A stretch of 12,441 nt of DNA from Candidatus Bipolaricaulota bacterium (GTDB lineage Bacteria; Bipolaricaulota; Bipolaricaulia; Bipolaricaulales; Bipolaricaulaceae). The notes under the pieces are model-generated. The model made no database searches, was not told the DNA's origin, and saw nothing but the letters and a program-made list of their open reading frames with translations. The translations under genes were made by a program, and so were the position numbers. The stretch's first letter is position 1. Every line of letters begins with the position of its first letter. The DNA lies in assembly GCA_027027485.1 (NCBI GenBank), contig JALVLL010000124.1, positions 1-12,441 on the forward strand, written 5' to 3'. Shown here piece by piece: positions 4,092-11,553 of this stretch.

Positions 4092-5798
4092 ATGATCGAG
4101 GAGAAGGTCTTTGCGGCGGCGAAAGGCGAGGGCCCGGCGGATCTCCTCTTTGTGAACGCCCGCATCGTGGACGTTTTCTCGGGGGAAGTCCGGGAAGGGG
4201 AGCTGGCGGTCACAGGCGGGGTGATCACCGGCTTCGGCGCGCGGGAAGCGAAAGAGGTGGTGGACCTCGACGGAAAACACCTCGTTCCCGGCCTCATCGA
4301 CGCCCACGTGCACATAGAGTCGTCACAGGTCTCCCCGGCGGAGTTCGCCCGGGCGGTCCTCCCCCACGGCACCACCTGCGTCATCGCCGACCCCCACGAG
4401 ATCGCCAACGTCCTGGGCCTTGAGGGGATCCGGTACATGCTCCGGGCGACGGAAGGCCTACCTTTGAGGGTCTTCTTCATGGCGCCCTCTTGTGTCCCCG
4501 CGAGCCCCCTGGAGACCGCCGGGGCAACCCTTTCCGCCGAAGATATCAAGGAGATCCTCTCGTGGGACCGGGTCCTGGGCCTCGGGGAGATGATGAACTT
4601 CCCCGGGGTCATCCACCGGGATCCCGAGGTCTGGGAAAAGCTCGAGGTTGCCCGGGGAAGGCCCATCGACGGCCACGCCCCGGGGCTTTCGGGGAGCGAC
4701 CTCTGGGCCTACGTCCTCGCCGGGCCGCACACCGACCACGAGTGCACGGCGCTCGAGGAAGCGAGGGAGAAGCTCCGGGCGGGGATGCATATTTTCATCC
4801 GCGAGGGGACCACGGCCCGGAACCTCTCCTCCCTCCTTTCACTCCTTTCGGCGCGCACGGCCCCCTTCGTCCACTTCTGCACCGACGACCGCCACCCCGA
4901 GACCCTCCGCTCCGAGGGCCACATGGACGATGTGGTGCGCAAGGCCATCGACGGGGGGGCGGATCCCCTCGTGGCGATCGCCGCGGCCACGGTCCACGCC
5001 GCGCGGGCCTTCGGCCTCGCGGATCTCGGGGCCCTGGCCCCCGGTTACCGCGCCGACCTCCTCGTCGTCCCGGATCTTTCGCGGTTCGAGGTGGAGCAGG
5101 TTTATGTGGGGGGGAAGCTCGTGGCCGAGGGCGGGCGGTGTGTGGCGGATGTCCCCGAGGTCGGGGCTTCCGATGTCGGGAGCACCGTGGTCGTGGATGC
5201 CGACTCCCTGGCGTTCAGGATCCCGGCGGAGGGGAAAAGGGCGCGGGTCATTGGAGTAGTTCCTGGCCAGGTGGTCACCGATGAGCTTCTCCTCGAGCCC
5301 GAAGTGGCCGACGGTGAGGTAGTCCCCGACATAGAGAGGGACATCCTGAAGCTCGCGGTGGTGGAGCGTCACCGCGGCACGGGGAACGTGGGGCTTGGGT
5401 TAGTGCAGGGATTTGGGTTGAAGCGGGGGGCGCTCGCCTCCACGGTGGCCCACGACTCCCACAATATCGTTGTAGTTGGAGCTAACGATGAAGACATGAA
5501 GGCCACGGTGGCCCGGCTAGCGGAACTCGGCGGGGGACAGGTCGTGGTGGAGGGTGGGAAAGTGCTGGCGGAGCTTCCCCTCCCCATCGCCGGCCTCATG
5601 TCGGACCTTCCCTTGGAAGAGGTGGTGCGCCGCGGGGAGGAGCTGAAGCGGGCGGCGCGGGAGCTCGGCTGTGGGCTATCGGATCCCTTTATGCAGCTTT
5701 CGTTCCTGGCGCTCCCGGTGATCCCGAAATTGAAGCTCACCGATTTGGGCCTCGTGGACGTAGAGAAGTTCGAGGTAGTTCCGCTTTTTGTCGACTGA
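4092..5798 (+). CDS. ade: adenine deaminase
   Basis: The enzyme converts adenine to hypoxanthine and ammonia. From ATG 4092 it has 568 residues, normal for the family. The amidohydrolase barrel shows metal ligands in DAHVHIESS (70-78), the ADPHE segment near 99-103, the glutamate of LGEMMNFPGV near 166, DGHAPGLSG near 193, TDHECT near 214 and the FCTDDRHP aspartates near 265. The C-terminal domain has the LVQGFGLKRGALASTVAHDSHN block and ends with a PIAGLMSD segment typical of Ade. A TTG at 4071 gives an alternative start seven codons longer, 11 bases after the nucleoside hydrolase stop; GGGG just before ATG 4092 is a poor ribosome site. It is probably co-transcribed with the hydrolase, forming a nucleoside to adenine to hypoxanthine route. 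Confidence 0.93.
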   Translation: MIEEKVFAAAKGEGPADLLFVNARIVDVFSGEVREGELAVTGGVITGFGAREAKEVVDLDGKHLVPGLIDAHVHIESSQVSPAEFARAVLPHGTTCVIADPHEIANVLGLEGIRYMLRATEGLPLRVFFMAPSCVPASPLETAGATLSAEDIKEILSWDRVLGLGEMMNFPGVIHRDPEVWEKLEVARGRPIDGHAPGLSGSDLWAYVLAGPHTDHECTALEEAREKLRAGMHIFIREGTTARNLSSLLSLLSARTAPFVHFCTDDRHPETLRSEGHMDDVVRKAIDGGADPLVAIAAATVHAARAFGLADLGALAPGYRADLLVVPDLSRFEVEQVYVGGKLVAEGGRCVADVPEVGASDVGSTVVVDADSLAFRIPAEGKRARVIGVVPGQVVTDELLLEPEVADGEVVPDIERDILKLAVVERHRGTGNVGLGLVQGFGLKRGALASTVAHDSHNIVVVGANDEDMKATVARLAELGGGQVVVEGGKVLAELPLPIAGLMSDLPLEEVVRRGEELKRAARELGCGLSDPFMQLSFLALPVIPKLKLTDLGLVDVEKFEVVPLFVD

Positions 5799-5805
5799 GA
5801 CCAGG

Positions 5806-6330
5806 TTATCCGCCCGAGAGGGCGGAGATGATCGCTTGCAGGAAGGCGGGGAGGTCGTCGGGGACCCGGGAGGTGATGATGTTCCCGTCCACCACCACGG
5901 GTTCATCCACCCAGGTGGCGCCGGCGTTCTCCAGGTCGTCCCGGATGGCGTAGAAGCTCGTGACCCGCTTTCCCTCCACCACCCGGGCGGAACACAACAT
6001 CCAGCCCCCGTGACAGATGGCGGCCACCACCTTTCCTCCTTCGGCCATCTTACGGACGAACTCCACGAGCTCCCGCTTCCGGCGGAGGTGGTCGGGGGCG
6101 TATCCCCCGGGGATCACCACGGCATCGAACTTTTCGGGATCGGCCTCCTCGGCGGACAAGGCGGCCCGGGCGGGGTATCCGAACTTGCTCTTGTAGACCT
6201 TCCGCTCCGGGCCCACCGCCACCACCTGGGCCCCCTCCTCGAGGAGCCTCAGGTACGGATACCAGAACTCGAGCTCCTGATAGAGGTCGGCGACAAGCAC
6301 CGCTACCTTCTTGCCATCCAGTTTCCCCAT
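5806..6330 (-). CDS. DJ-1/PfpI family protein
   Basis: This 174-residue single-domain protein of the DJ-1/PfpI superfamily has the conserved nucleophile elbow AICHGGW with Cys106 and His107, a Glu at position 19 in LYQELEFWYP that normally interacts with the cysteine, and the VVIPGGYAPD strand-turn. Members have been described as intracellular proteases, glyoxalases or deglycases, and the exact reaction cannot be read from sequence. ATG 6330 follows a strong GGGGGTGAGG ribosome site; the frame runs further upstream into the Sua5 gene, but that extension lacks family similarity. It lies 11 bases after the threonylcarbamoyl-AMP synthase gene and is likely co-transcribed with it. It converges on adenine deaminase with a seven-base gap. 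Confidence 0.88.
   Translation of the reverse strand: MGKLDGKKVAVLVADLYQELEFWYPYLRLLEEGAQVVAVGPERKVYKSKFGYPARAALSAEEADPEKFDAVVIPGGYAPDHLRRKRELVEFVRKMAEGGKVVAAICHGGWMLCSARVVEGKRVTSFYAIRDDLENAGATWVDEPVVVDGNIITSRVPDDLPAFLQAIISALSGG
5810..5825. terminator. hairpin at the ade / pfpI convergent junction
   Basis: CCGCCC (5810-5815), loop GAGA, GGGCGG (5820-5825) forms a perfect six-pair stem spanning the last codons of the DJ-1/PfpI gene just beyond the ade stop. There is no T-tract on either side, so it is at best a weak or factor-dependent terminator, or merely GC-rich coding sequence. Confidence 0.25.
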
Positions 6331-6341
6331 CCTCACCCCCT

Positions 6342-7364
6342 CTAGAGACGCTTCACCCAAACGTCGCCCTGATTCAGCCGGGCGATTCCTTGGGAGGCCC
6401 GCTTGAGCCGGTCCATGATCGCCACCCCCAGGCCCTCCTCGGGCACCGGTTCCGCCACGATGGCCGAAAATCCCATGGAATCCAAACGCCTCAGCGCCGC
6501 GAAGAATTTCGCCGCCGCTTCCCGGAGATCCCCTTTCTCGGAAAGCGCCTCCCCGTAACGGAAGCCGTGTTTTGCTTCGCGGAACCCCAAGAAGCCGCAT
6601 CGCTCGCGGGGGATCCTCTCCCAACCGTCCCCGGGGAGACCAGGCTCCAGGAGGAAAAGGGGGGTCCTGGGCATGTAATGGCGCCGCATGGTGCCCGGAG
6701 AGGGCGCGGGGCCATGTTTCACCGCAAGGGGTTCGGCCTGCAGCTCCCCCACCACCTCCCGCAGGGCCTCCAGGGGCGTCCCGCCAGGCCTCAACACCCG
6801 TGGGGGGTTCTCCACCAGCGAGATCACCGTGGATTCGATCCCCACCGGGGTGGGGCCGGCGGCGATCACCGCCTCGATCCTCCCGGAAAGCTCTTCTAGG
6901 ACGTGCTCGTGGTGGGTGGGGCTTGTCTTGCCGAAGCGGTTGGCGGAAGGGGCGGCGATGGGGCGCCCGGCGGCGCGGATGAGCCCCAAGGCCACCTCGT
7001 GGTCGGGCATCCGGATCGCCACCGTGGGGAGCCCCGCCGTGACGATATCCGGGACCACGTCCCGCTTGGGAAGTACGATAGTCAAGGGGCCGGGCCAGAA
7101 GCGTTCCATGAGCGCCCGCGCGAGATCCGGCACTTCAGCCCAGAGTTCCTCCGCCTCCTCCGGCGAGGCCACGTGGACGATGATGGGGTCGAACCGCGGG
7201 CGTTCCTTGGCCTCGAAGATCCGGGCCACGGCCTCGGCCGAAAGGGCATCGGCGCCGAGGCCGTAAACGGTCTCGGTGGGGAAGGCCACGAGCCCCCCTT
7301 TTCGGATGATCTCCCCGGCTTCGGCGAGCCCCCTCTCGTCCGCGCTCAATACCCTGGTCTCCAC
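6342..7364 (-). CDS. tsaC: threonylcarbamoyl-AMP synthase (Sua5/YwlC type)
   Basis: This 340-residue protein makes L-threonylcarbamoyl-AMP from threonine, bicarbonate and ATP, the first step of t6A formation at position 37 of ANN-decoding tRNAs. The YrdC domain (about 1-205) shows FPTETVYGLG (28-37), the KERPRFDP substrate segment (53-60), FWPGPLT (89-95) and SANRFGKTSPT (140-150). The linker motif SPGTMRRHYMP (222-232) leads to a C-terminal Sua5 domain, so it is the long form rather than a YrdC-only TsaC. The start is GTG at 7364: no Shine-Dalgarno sequence precedes it, but a TAGGAT box (7371-7376) predicts RNA starting exactly at the GTG, a leaderless message. It is divergent from the amidohydrolase gene and upstream of the DJ-1/PfpI gene. 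Confidence 0.93.
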   Translation of the reverse strand: METRVLSADERGLAEAGEIIRKGGLVAFPTETVYGLGADALSAEAVARIFEAKERPRFDPIIVHVASPEEAEELWAEVPDLARALMERFWPGPLTIVLPKRDVVPDIVTAGLPTVAIRMPDHEVALGLIRAAGRPIAAPSANRFGKTSPTHHEHVLEELSGRIEAVIAAGPTPVGIESTVISLVENPPRVLRPGGTPLEALREVVGELQAEPLAVKHGPAPSPGTMRRHYMPRTPLFLLEPGLPGDGWERIPRERCGFLGFREAKHGFRYGEALSEKGDLREAAAKFFAALRRLDSMGFSAIVAEPVPEEGLGVAIMDRLKRASQGIARLNQGDVWVKRL

Positions 7365-7370
7365 GCCTAA

Positions 7371-7376
7371 ATCCTA
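7371..7376 (-). promoter_or_regulatory. -10 box for a leaderless Sua5-type mRNA
   Basis: Minus-strand TAGGAT is followed by six bases and then GTG 7364, so a start seven bases after the hexamer would be the start codon itself. No convincing -35 hexamer is seen 16-18 bp upstream. Confidence 0.45.
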
Positions 7377-7418
7377 GCACGATCCTCGATCCCATGCAGG
7401 GTTCGTAAGGCGGGGGGC

Positions 7419-7424
7419 TATAAT
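7419..7424 (+). promoter_or_regulatory. -10 box for a leaderless amidohydrolase mRNA
   Basis: A perfect TATAAT is followed by six bases (CGGGGG) and then ATG 7431, so the predicted transcript starts at the A of the start codon. The G-run touching the ATG is too close to act as a Shine-Dalgarno sequence. No clear -35 is seen. Confidence 0.55.
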
Positions 7425-7430
7425 CGGGGG

Positions 7431-8927
7431 ATGCACGCCGACCTCTTGCTCCACGGCGCCGTGTTGCCCACCGTCCCCGAGGCGGATGCCCTGGCCATAA
7501 GGTGCGGGAGGATAATCCGTGTGGGCAGATTCCCCGAGCTCAAGGATCTCATCGGGCCGGGAACGCGGGTCCTGGATCTCGCGGACAAAGCGATCCTCCC
7601 CGGCTTCATCGATGCCCACGTCCACTTCGTGCGGGTCGGCCTCGAACGCACCTTCTTCGTGGACCTCTCCGATGTCGGGAGTTTGGAGGAGGCCTTGGAG
7701 AGGCTACGGGAAGCGGCGCGGGACAGGCAGGGGGAATGGGTGGTGGCCCGGGGATGGGACGAATCCCGGTGGCCGGAGCGGAGGCCCCTGGAGCGGGTCG
7801 ACCTCGATCGGGTGGTGCCCCGGCAGCCCTGCTGTGCCATCCGGGTGGACGGGCACCTGGTGGTCTGCAACACCCTGGCCCTGGCGCGGTGCTCCCATCC
7901 CGAGGGGGAACGGGTGGACCGGGACCTGGGCCACCTGCGGGAGAAGGCCGCTTGGGATCTTCTCGACGCGATACGGCTCGATCAAAGGGCGCTCGTGGAG
8001 GCCGTCGCCGCGGCCTCCCGCCACGCCGCCGAGCTTGGGGTGACGGCGGTGGCCGAGATGTCGGGGAAGCCCGAATACCTCCGGGCCTACCTACATGCTT
8101 TGGACGAGGGGAGGCTCCGGACCCGGGTCTTCCTCTATCTTCCCCTGGAACGGCTGGGGGAGGTGGCCGGTTTGGGCCTGCGCCGCGGCTTCGGCGGTGA
8201 ACTCCTTCGGATCGTCGGGATCAAGGCCTTCATGGATGGATCCATCGGCGCCCACACCGCTGCCCTCTCCGCCCCTTACCGCGACCGGGATACCGAGGGG
8301 TCGCTCCTCATTTCCGCCGAGGAGCTCGCGCGGGCCTGGAGGAAGGCGTCCCGTGCCGAGCTGCAGGTGGCCGTCCACGCCATCGGGGATCGGGCCATCG
8401 GGGAGGTAATACGGGCGGCGCGGATCGCCGGGATCTCCCGCTACGACCGCCACCGGATCGAACATCTGGAACTTCCCGCGGAGGAGCACCTCGCGGAGAT
8501 GGCGGATCTGGGCCTGGTGGCCTCCATGCAGCCGAACTTCGTGGTGAACTGGTCCGGGTCGGGCAAGCTCTACGAGGAGAGGCTCGGACCCGAACGCGAC
8601 TCCCGTATCGATCCCCATCGCCTGGTGTTGGACAAAGGGATACCCTTGGCCTTCGGCTCCGACGGGATGCCCATGGGTCCGTTGTACGGCATCCGGGGCG
8701 CCGTCTCGCCGCCCCACCCCATGCAGCGCATCTCCATCGAGGAGGCACTGGACGCCTACACCCGTGGCGCTGCCTTTTCCCTTTTCGCCGAGGGGGAGTT
8801 GGGGGAGCTCTCCCCGGGGAAGAGGGCGGACCTGGTGGTCCTCTCGGGCGATCCCCGCGTGGCCCCGCTGGAGGGGATCCGTGTGGAGATGACCCTCCTT
8901 TCCGGGGAGGTGGTCTTCAGGAGATGA
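7431..8927 (+). CDS. YtcJ-like metal-dependent amidohydrolase
   Basis: This 498-residue amidohydrolase is of the amidohydrolase_3 / YtcJ type. Metal ligands appear as DAHVHF (His63, His65). The likely carboxylated lysine is Lys265 in GIKAFMDGSIGAHTAAL, a hallmark of this subgroup. Further ligands are His316 (HAIGDRAI), His345 (HRIEHLE) and Asp411 (FGSDGMPMGPL). An N-terminal beta-sandwich strand set and a C-terminal ADLVVLSGDP segment complete the fold. The family hydrolyses exocyclic amide or similar bonds (formamides, for example); the substrate is unknown here. No signal peptide is visible, so it is probably cytoplasmic. It is first in an operon with a glycosyltransferase and mutM, and its stop overlaps the next start as ATGA. 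Start and promoter suggest a leaderless message. Confidence 0.88.
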   Translation: MHADLLLHGAVLPTVPEADALAIRCGRIIRVGRFPELKDLIGPGTRVLDLADKAILPGFIDAHVHFVRVGLERTFFVDLSDVGSLEEALERLREAARDRQGEWVVARGWDESRWPERRPLERVDLDRVVPRQPCCAIRVDGHLVVCNTLALARCSHPEGERVDRDLGHLREKAAWDLLDAIRLDQRALVEAVAAASRHAAELGVTAVAEMSGKPEYLRAYLHALDEGRLRTRVFLYLPLERLGEVAGLGLRRGFGGELLRIVGIKAFMDGSIGAHTAALSAPYRDRDTEGSLLISAEELARAWRKASRAELQVAVHAIGDRAIGEVIRAARIAGISRYDRHRIEHLELPAEEHLAEMADLGLVASMQPNFVVNWSGSGKLYEERLGPERDSRIDPHRLVLDKGIPLAFGSDGMPMGPLYGIRGAVSPPHPMQRISIEEALDAYTRGAAFSLFAEGELGELSPGKRADLVVLSGDPRVAPLEGIRVEMTLLSGEVVFRR

Positions 8928-10084
8928 GGATAGGGCTTTTCTCGGATACATACGTGCCCCAGGTCAACGGCGTCGCCGTCGCGGTGAACCATCTGGCCGG
9001 GGAGCTCGAACGCATGGGGCACGAGGTATATGTCTTCTGTCCCCGGGTGCACCGGAGGCACCGGGATCGGCCCAACGTGATCCGCTTCCCGGCGATTCCC
9101 TTCATCTTCCAGAGGGAGCACCGGGTGGCCTTCGCGATCCCCACGCGGGCGGTGAGGGTCCTGAGGCGCCTTGAGATCGTCCACTCCCACACCGAATTCT
9201 CCCTGGGGGCATTGGCCCTCTGGACCTCCAGGGTTTACCGCCTCCCGCACGTTCACACCTACCACACCCATTACGTCGCGTACCGCCATTATCTGCCGCC
9301 GCCGTTCCGGCCGCCGAAGCGTATTACCGAGGCCCTGATCGCCTCCTTCTGCAACCGGTGTGACGCGGTGACGGTGGAGTCGAGGGCCATCGAAGAGGAG
9401 CTTTTGCGCTACGGGGTCAAGGTTCCCATCTACCGGTACCCGTTCGGGGTGGATTTGAGGCTCTTTGGGCGTCCCAAGGTCCACGATCTGCGGCGGGATA
9501 TCGGGCTGCCCGAGGACGCCGTGGTCGCCCTTTACGTCGGGAGGCTCGCCCGGGAAAAGAACCTGTTATTCCTCCTCGAGGCCTTCGCCGAGGCCGCGGA
9601 ACGCAGGGACGACCTCTACCTCGTCATGGTGGGGGGAGGCCCATTCACCCGGGAGCTCCTGCGTCATAGGGAAAGGCTCGGGCTTTCCCGAAGGGTCTTC
9701 CTGCCGGGATATGTGGAGCGGGAAAGGCTCGTCGATTACTACCGCGACGCGGACGTGTTCGTTTTCGCCTCCAAGACCGAGACCCTGGGGCTTGTGGTTA
9801 TCGAGGCCATGGCGGCGGGACTCCCGGTGGTGTGCCTCGGCGAGATGGGGGTCACGGAGACGGTGGTCGATGGGGTAAGTGGGATCTTCGCTCCGGAGGA
9901 TCCCCCGAGCTTCGCCGTCGCGATCCTGGAGGTCCTGGAGGACAGATCCCTCTACGAGCGGCTCCGGGAGGGGGCCCTTCGGAGGGCGAGGGAGCTTTCC
10001 ACCGAGGCCGCGGCGAAGAAGACGTTGGAGGTCTACGAGGAGGTGCGCGCTGCCAGAGCTTCCGGAAGTCGAGACCATCGTTAG
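8924..10084 (+). CDS. GT4-family glycosyltransferase
   Basis: This 386-residue GT-B glycosyltransferase has an acceptor-side Rossmann domain starting MRIGLFSDTYVPQVNGVA, with a glycine-bearing loop at 12-17, SHTEFSLGALAL (88-99) and HTYHTHYV (111-118). The donor-side domain has YVGRLAREKN (204-213), VGGGP (236-240) and the E-X7-E motif TETLGLVVIEAMAAGLPVV with Glu286 and Glu294. The pattern resembles retaining enzymes that glycosylate diacylglycerol or phosphatidylinositol, so a glycolipid role at the inner membrane face is plausible but not proven. It starts at ATG 8924 in an ATGA overlap with the amidohydrolase, after GGAG, and mutM starts inside its 3' end, indicating a tightly packed operon. 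Confidence 0.9.
   Translation: MRIGLFSDTYVPQVNGVAVAVNHLAGELERMGHEVYVFCPRVHRRHRDRPNVIRFPAIPFIFQREHRVAFAIPTRAVRVLRRLEIVHSHTEFSLGALALWTSRVYRLPHVHTYHTHYVAYRHYLPPPFRPPKRITEALIASFCNRCDAVTVESRAIEEELLRYGVKVPIYRYPFGVDLRLFGRPKVHDLRRDIGLPEDAVVALYVGRLAREKNLLFLLEAFAEAAERRDDLYLVMVGGGPFTRELLRHRERLGLSRRVFLPGYVERERLVDYYRDADVFVFASKTETLGLVVIEAMAAGLPVVCLGEMGVTETVVDGVSGIFAPEDPPSFAVAILEVLEDRSLYERLREGALRRARELSTEAAAKKTLEVYEEVRAARASGSRDHR
10038..10043 (+). promoter_or_regulatory. Shine-Dalgarno site supporting the CTG start of mutM
   Basis: AGGAGG, extended by GAG on the left, lies inside the glycosyltransferase gene, with a six-base spacer before CTG 10050. This is near-ideal placement and is better than most other ribosome sites in the window. 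Confidence 0.7.
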
Positions 10085-10820
10085 GGGGCTCAAGCCCTTG
10101 GAGGGAGAGGAATTGACGGGGATCGAGATCCTCGATCCGGGGCTCGAAGGGCTCCTATCGAGGGTGGAGCTTCCACGACGTGTAATCCGGATCAGGCGCA
10201 GGGGGAAGTACATCATCTTCGAGCTGGACAGGGGATTCCTGGTGATGCACCTCCGCATCACCGGGAGGCTTATCCTGGGGGAGCTCCGTGGCCCGGAGAC
10301 CCGGGCGATCCTCCGCTTTCGGGGCGCCTCCCTTTCTTTCCTCGATCGCCGCCGCATGGCCACGGCCGAGTTCGTGGAGGATATCTCCTGGCTTGAGGCG
10401 AAACTCGGGCCGGAGCCCTTGGGGGATCTCTCCTGGCTTCCCGGGGCCCTAAAGAGGAGCCGGCGCCCCATAAAAGTGTGGCTTCTCGATCAAAAGAACA
10501 TCGCCGGGATCGGGAATATCTACGCCTCGGAGGTCCTCTTCGTAGCGGGGATAGATCCCCGTAGGCCCGCGAACTCCCTTTCCGAGGAGGAGGCCGTCCG
10601 GCTCTCCAGAGCCATCCGGGAGGTCCTCTCGGAGGCCATAGCCCACCGGGGCACCACCTTCTCGGACTACCGGGACTCCTCGGGGGACCCCGGGGGGTAC
10701 CAGGAGTTCTTGCGGGTGTATTGCCGTGCGGGAAAGCCCTGTAAGAGATGTGGGACACCGATAGAGAGGATCGAACTGGGCGGCCGTGGGACCTTCTTCT
10801 GCCCCCGTTGCCAGCGTTGA
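10050..10820 (+). CDS. mutM: formamidopyrimidine-DNA glycosylase (Fpg/MutM), CTG start
   Basis: MutM removes oxidised purines such as 8-oxoguanine and cuts at the abasic site. The 256-residue product begins (initiator)-PELPEVETIVRGL: Pro2 must become the N-terminal nucleophile, with Glu3, and Lys53 in RRGKYIIFEL is the beta-lysine. The H2TH region includes IAGIGNIYASEVLF, followed by the C-terminal zinc finger CKRC ... CPRC with its arginine (GRGTFFCPRCQ). The codon before Pro is CTG; no in-frame ATG, GTG or TTG lies between it and 9879, and any upstream start would bury the catalytic proline. AGGAGG six bases upstream supports CTG. HLRITGRL replaces the more common HLGMTGRL, so the usual intercalating Met is Ile. 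It overlaps the glycosyltransferase gene by 35 bp. Confidence 0.92.
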   Translation: MPELPEVETIVRGLKPLEGEELTGIEILDPGLEGLLSRVELPRRVIRIRRRGKYIIFELDRGFLVMHLRITGRLILGELRGPETRAILRFRGASLSFLDRRRMATAEFVEDISWLEAKLGPEPLGDLSWLPGALKRSRRPIKVWLLDQKNIAGIGNIYASEVLFVAGIDPRRPANSLSEEEAVRLSRAIREVLSEAIAHRGTTFSDYRDSSGDPGGYQEFLRVYCRAGKPCKRCGTPIERIELGGRGTFFCPRCQR

Positions 10821-10911
10821 AGCCGGATGTTAAAGGAGCCGGCCAATCCCTAGCTACTTGAGGGTGAGGTAGGACCGGGAGCCGGTTAGAGTCAACGGGG
10901 GTGAAGGGGGA
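10821..10911 (+). other. short gap between mutM and the Uma2 gene
   Basis: This 91-base non-coding gap contains two GGAGCCGG words and a G-rich ribosome site just before ATG 10912. I see no convincing terminator after mutM and no promoter with acceptable -35/-10 spacing. Confidence 0.3.
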
Positions 10912-11551
10912 ATGAAGCTCTCAGTAGTGGACGAGCGGAAGACGCCGATCCAGGAGCCCTATGTGCTGCGGCTTTCCGGCTGGTCGGTGGAGAGGTACCT
11001 GAAAGAAGCGCCTGACGACGCTCGCTGGGAGTTCGTCCGCGGGGAGGTGATCGTGTATGTATTCTCCTTCCACAGCTGAACATCAACGGTTAGTGGGGTT
11101 CCTTTACAGCCTTCTTAGACTGTTCTGCGAGGCCAAGGGTTGCGGGGAGGTCCTCACGGGACCGGCGGCGGTGCGTTTGGGCCCTGAGGTGATCCGGGAG
11201 CCGGATATCTTCGTCGTTCGTCCAGAGGATGTCTCCAAAGCCAGGGGTGTCCCCCTGGACCTGGTCCCCGTTTTCGTGATCGAGGTCACGAGTCCCTCCA
11301 CCCGGGGGATCGACCTCGGCGAGAAAGTGGGGGACTACGCCGTGGCCGGGATCCCGGAATACTGGGTCGTGTACGCCGAGCGAAAGGAGATCTGGGTACA
11401 CGTGCTCCAGGGAAGCTCTTTTCGGGCGGAGAAAAAGGCCTCCGGCGAGGTCAGGTGCTGCGCCGTCCCGGGTTTCACCATCCGAGCCGACTGGCTTTGG
11501 AAGCGCCCCCTTCCCGCGATTTCCTCTGTCCCTCCTAAGGTCCTCGGCTGA
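10912..11551 (+). pseudogene. Uma2-family restriction-endonuclease-like gene, frameshifted
   Basis: ATG 10912, after AAGGGGG, opens a 55-residue frame with the Uma2 N-terminal pattern (YVLRLSGWSVERYL ... RWEFVRGEVIVY) and stops at 11079. The rest continues in the +1 frame from about 11057: SPSTAEHQRLVGFLYSLL, REPDIFVV (Asp), VFVIEVTSPST (Glu), then a Lys and GIPEYWVVY, the PD-(D/E)XK core of the family, ending at 11551. At the break, GTAT occurs twice in tandem (11055-11062); removing one copy, or one T, restores a single typical Uma2 frame of about 210 residues. The gene may be a pseudogene, a sequencing error, or translated only from the internal ATG 11057 as a 164-residue fragment. Uma2 proteins are abundant in some phyla and their function is poorly known. 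Confidence 0.75.
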
Positions 11552-11553
11552 GT

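Noticed and set aside
6331..6624. N-terminal extension of the DJ-1/PfpI protein
   Set aside because: It overlaps the Sua5 coding sequence out of frame; a strong ribosome site and the family start lie at 6330.
7704..9484. Several long antisense frames opposite the amidohydrolase and glycosyltransferase genes
   Set aside because: They are codon-position shadows of real GC-rich genes, without ribosome sites or recognisable domains.
9879..10049. GTG at 9879 as the mutM start
   Set aside because: It would add 57 low-complexity Arg/Pro/Ser residues read out of frame from the glycosyltransferase gene and bury the catalytic proline.
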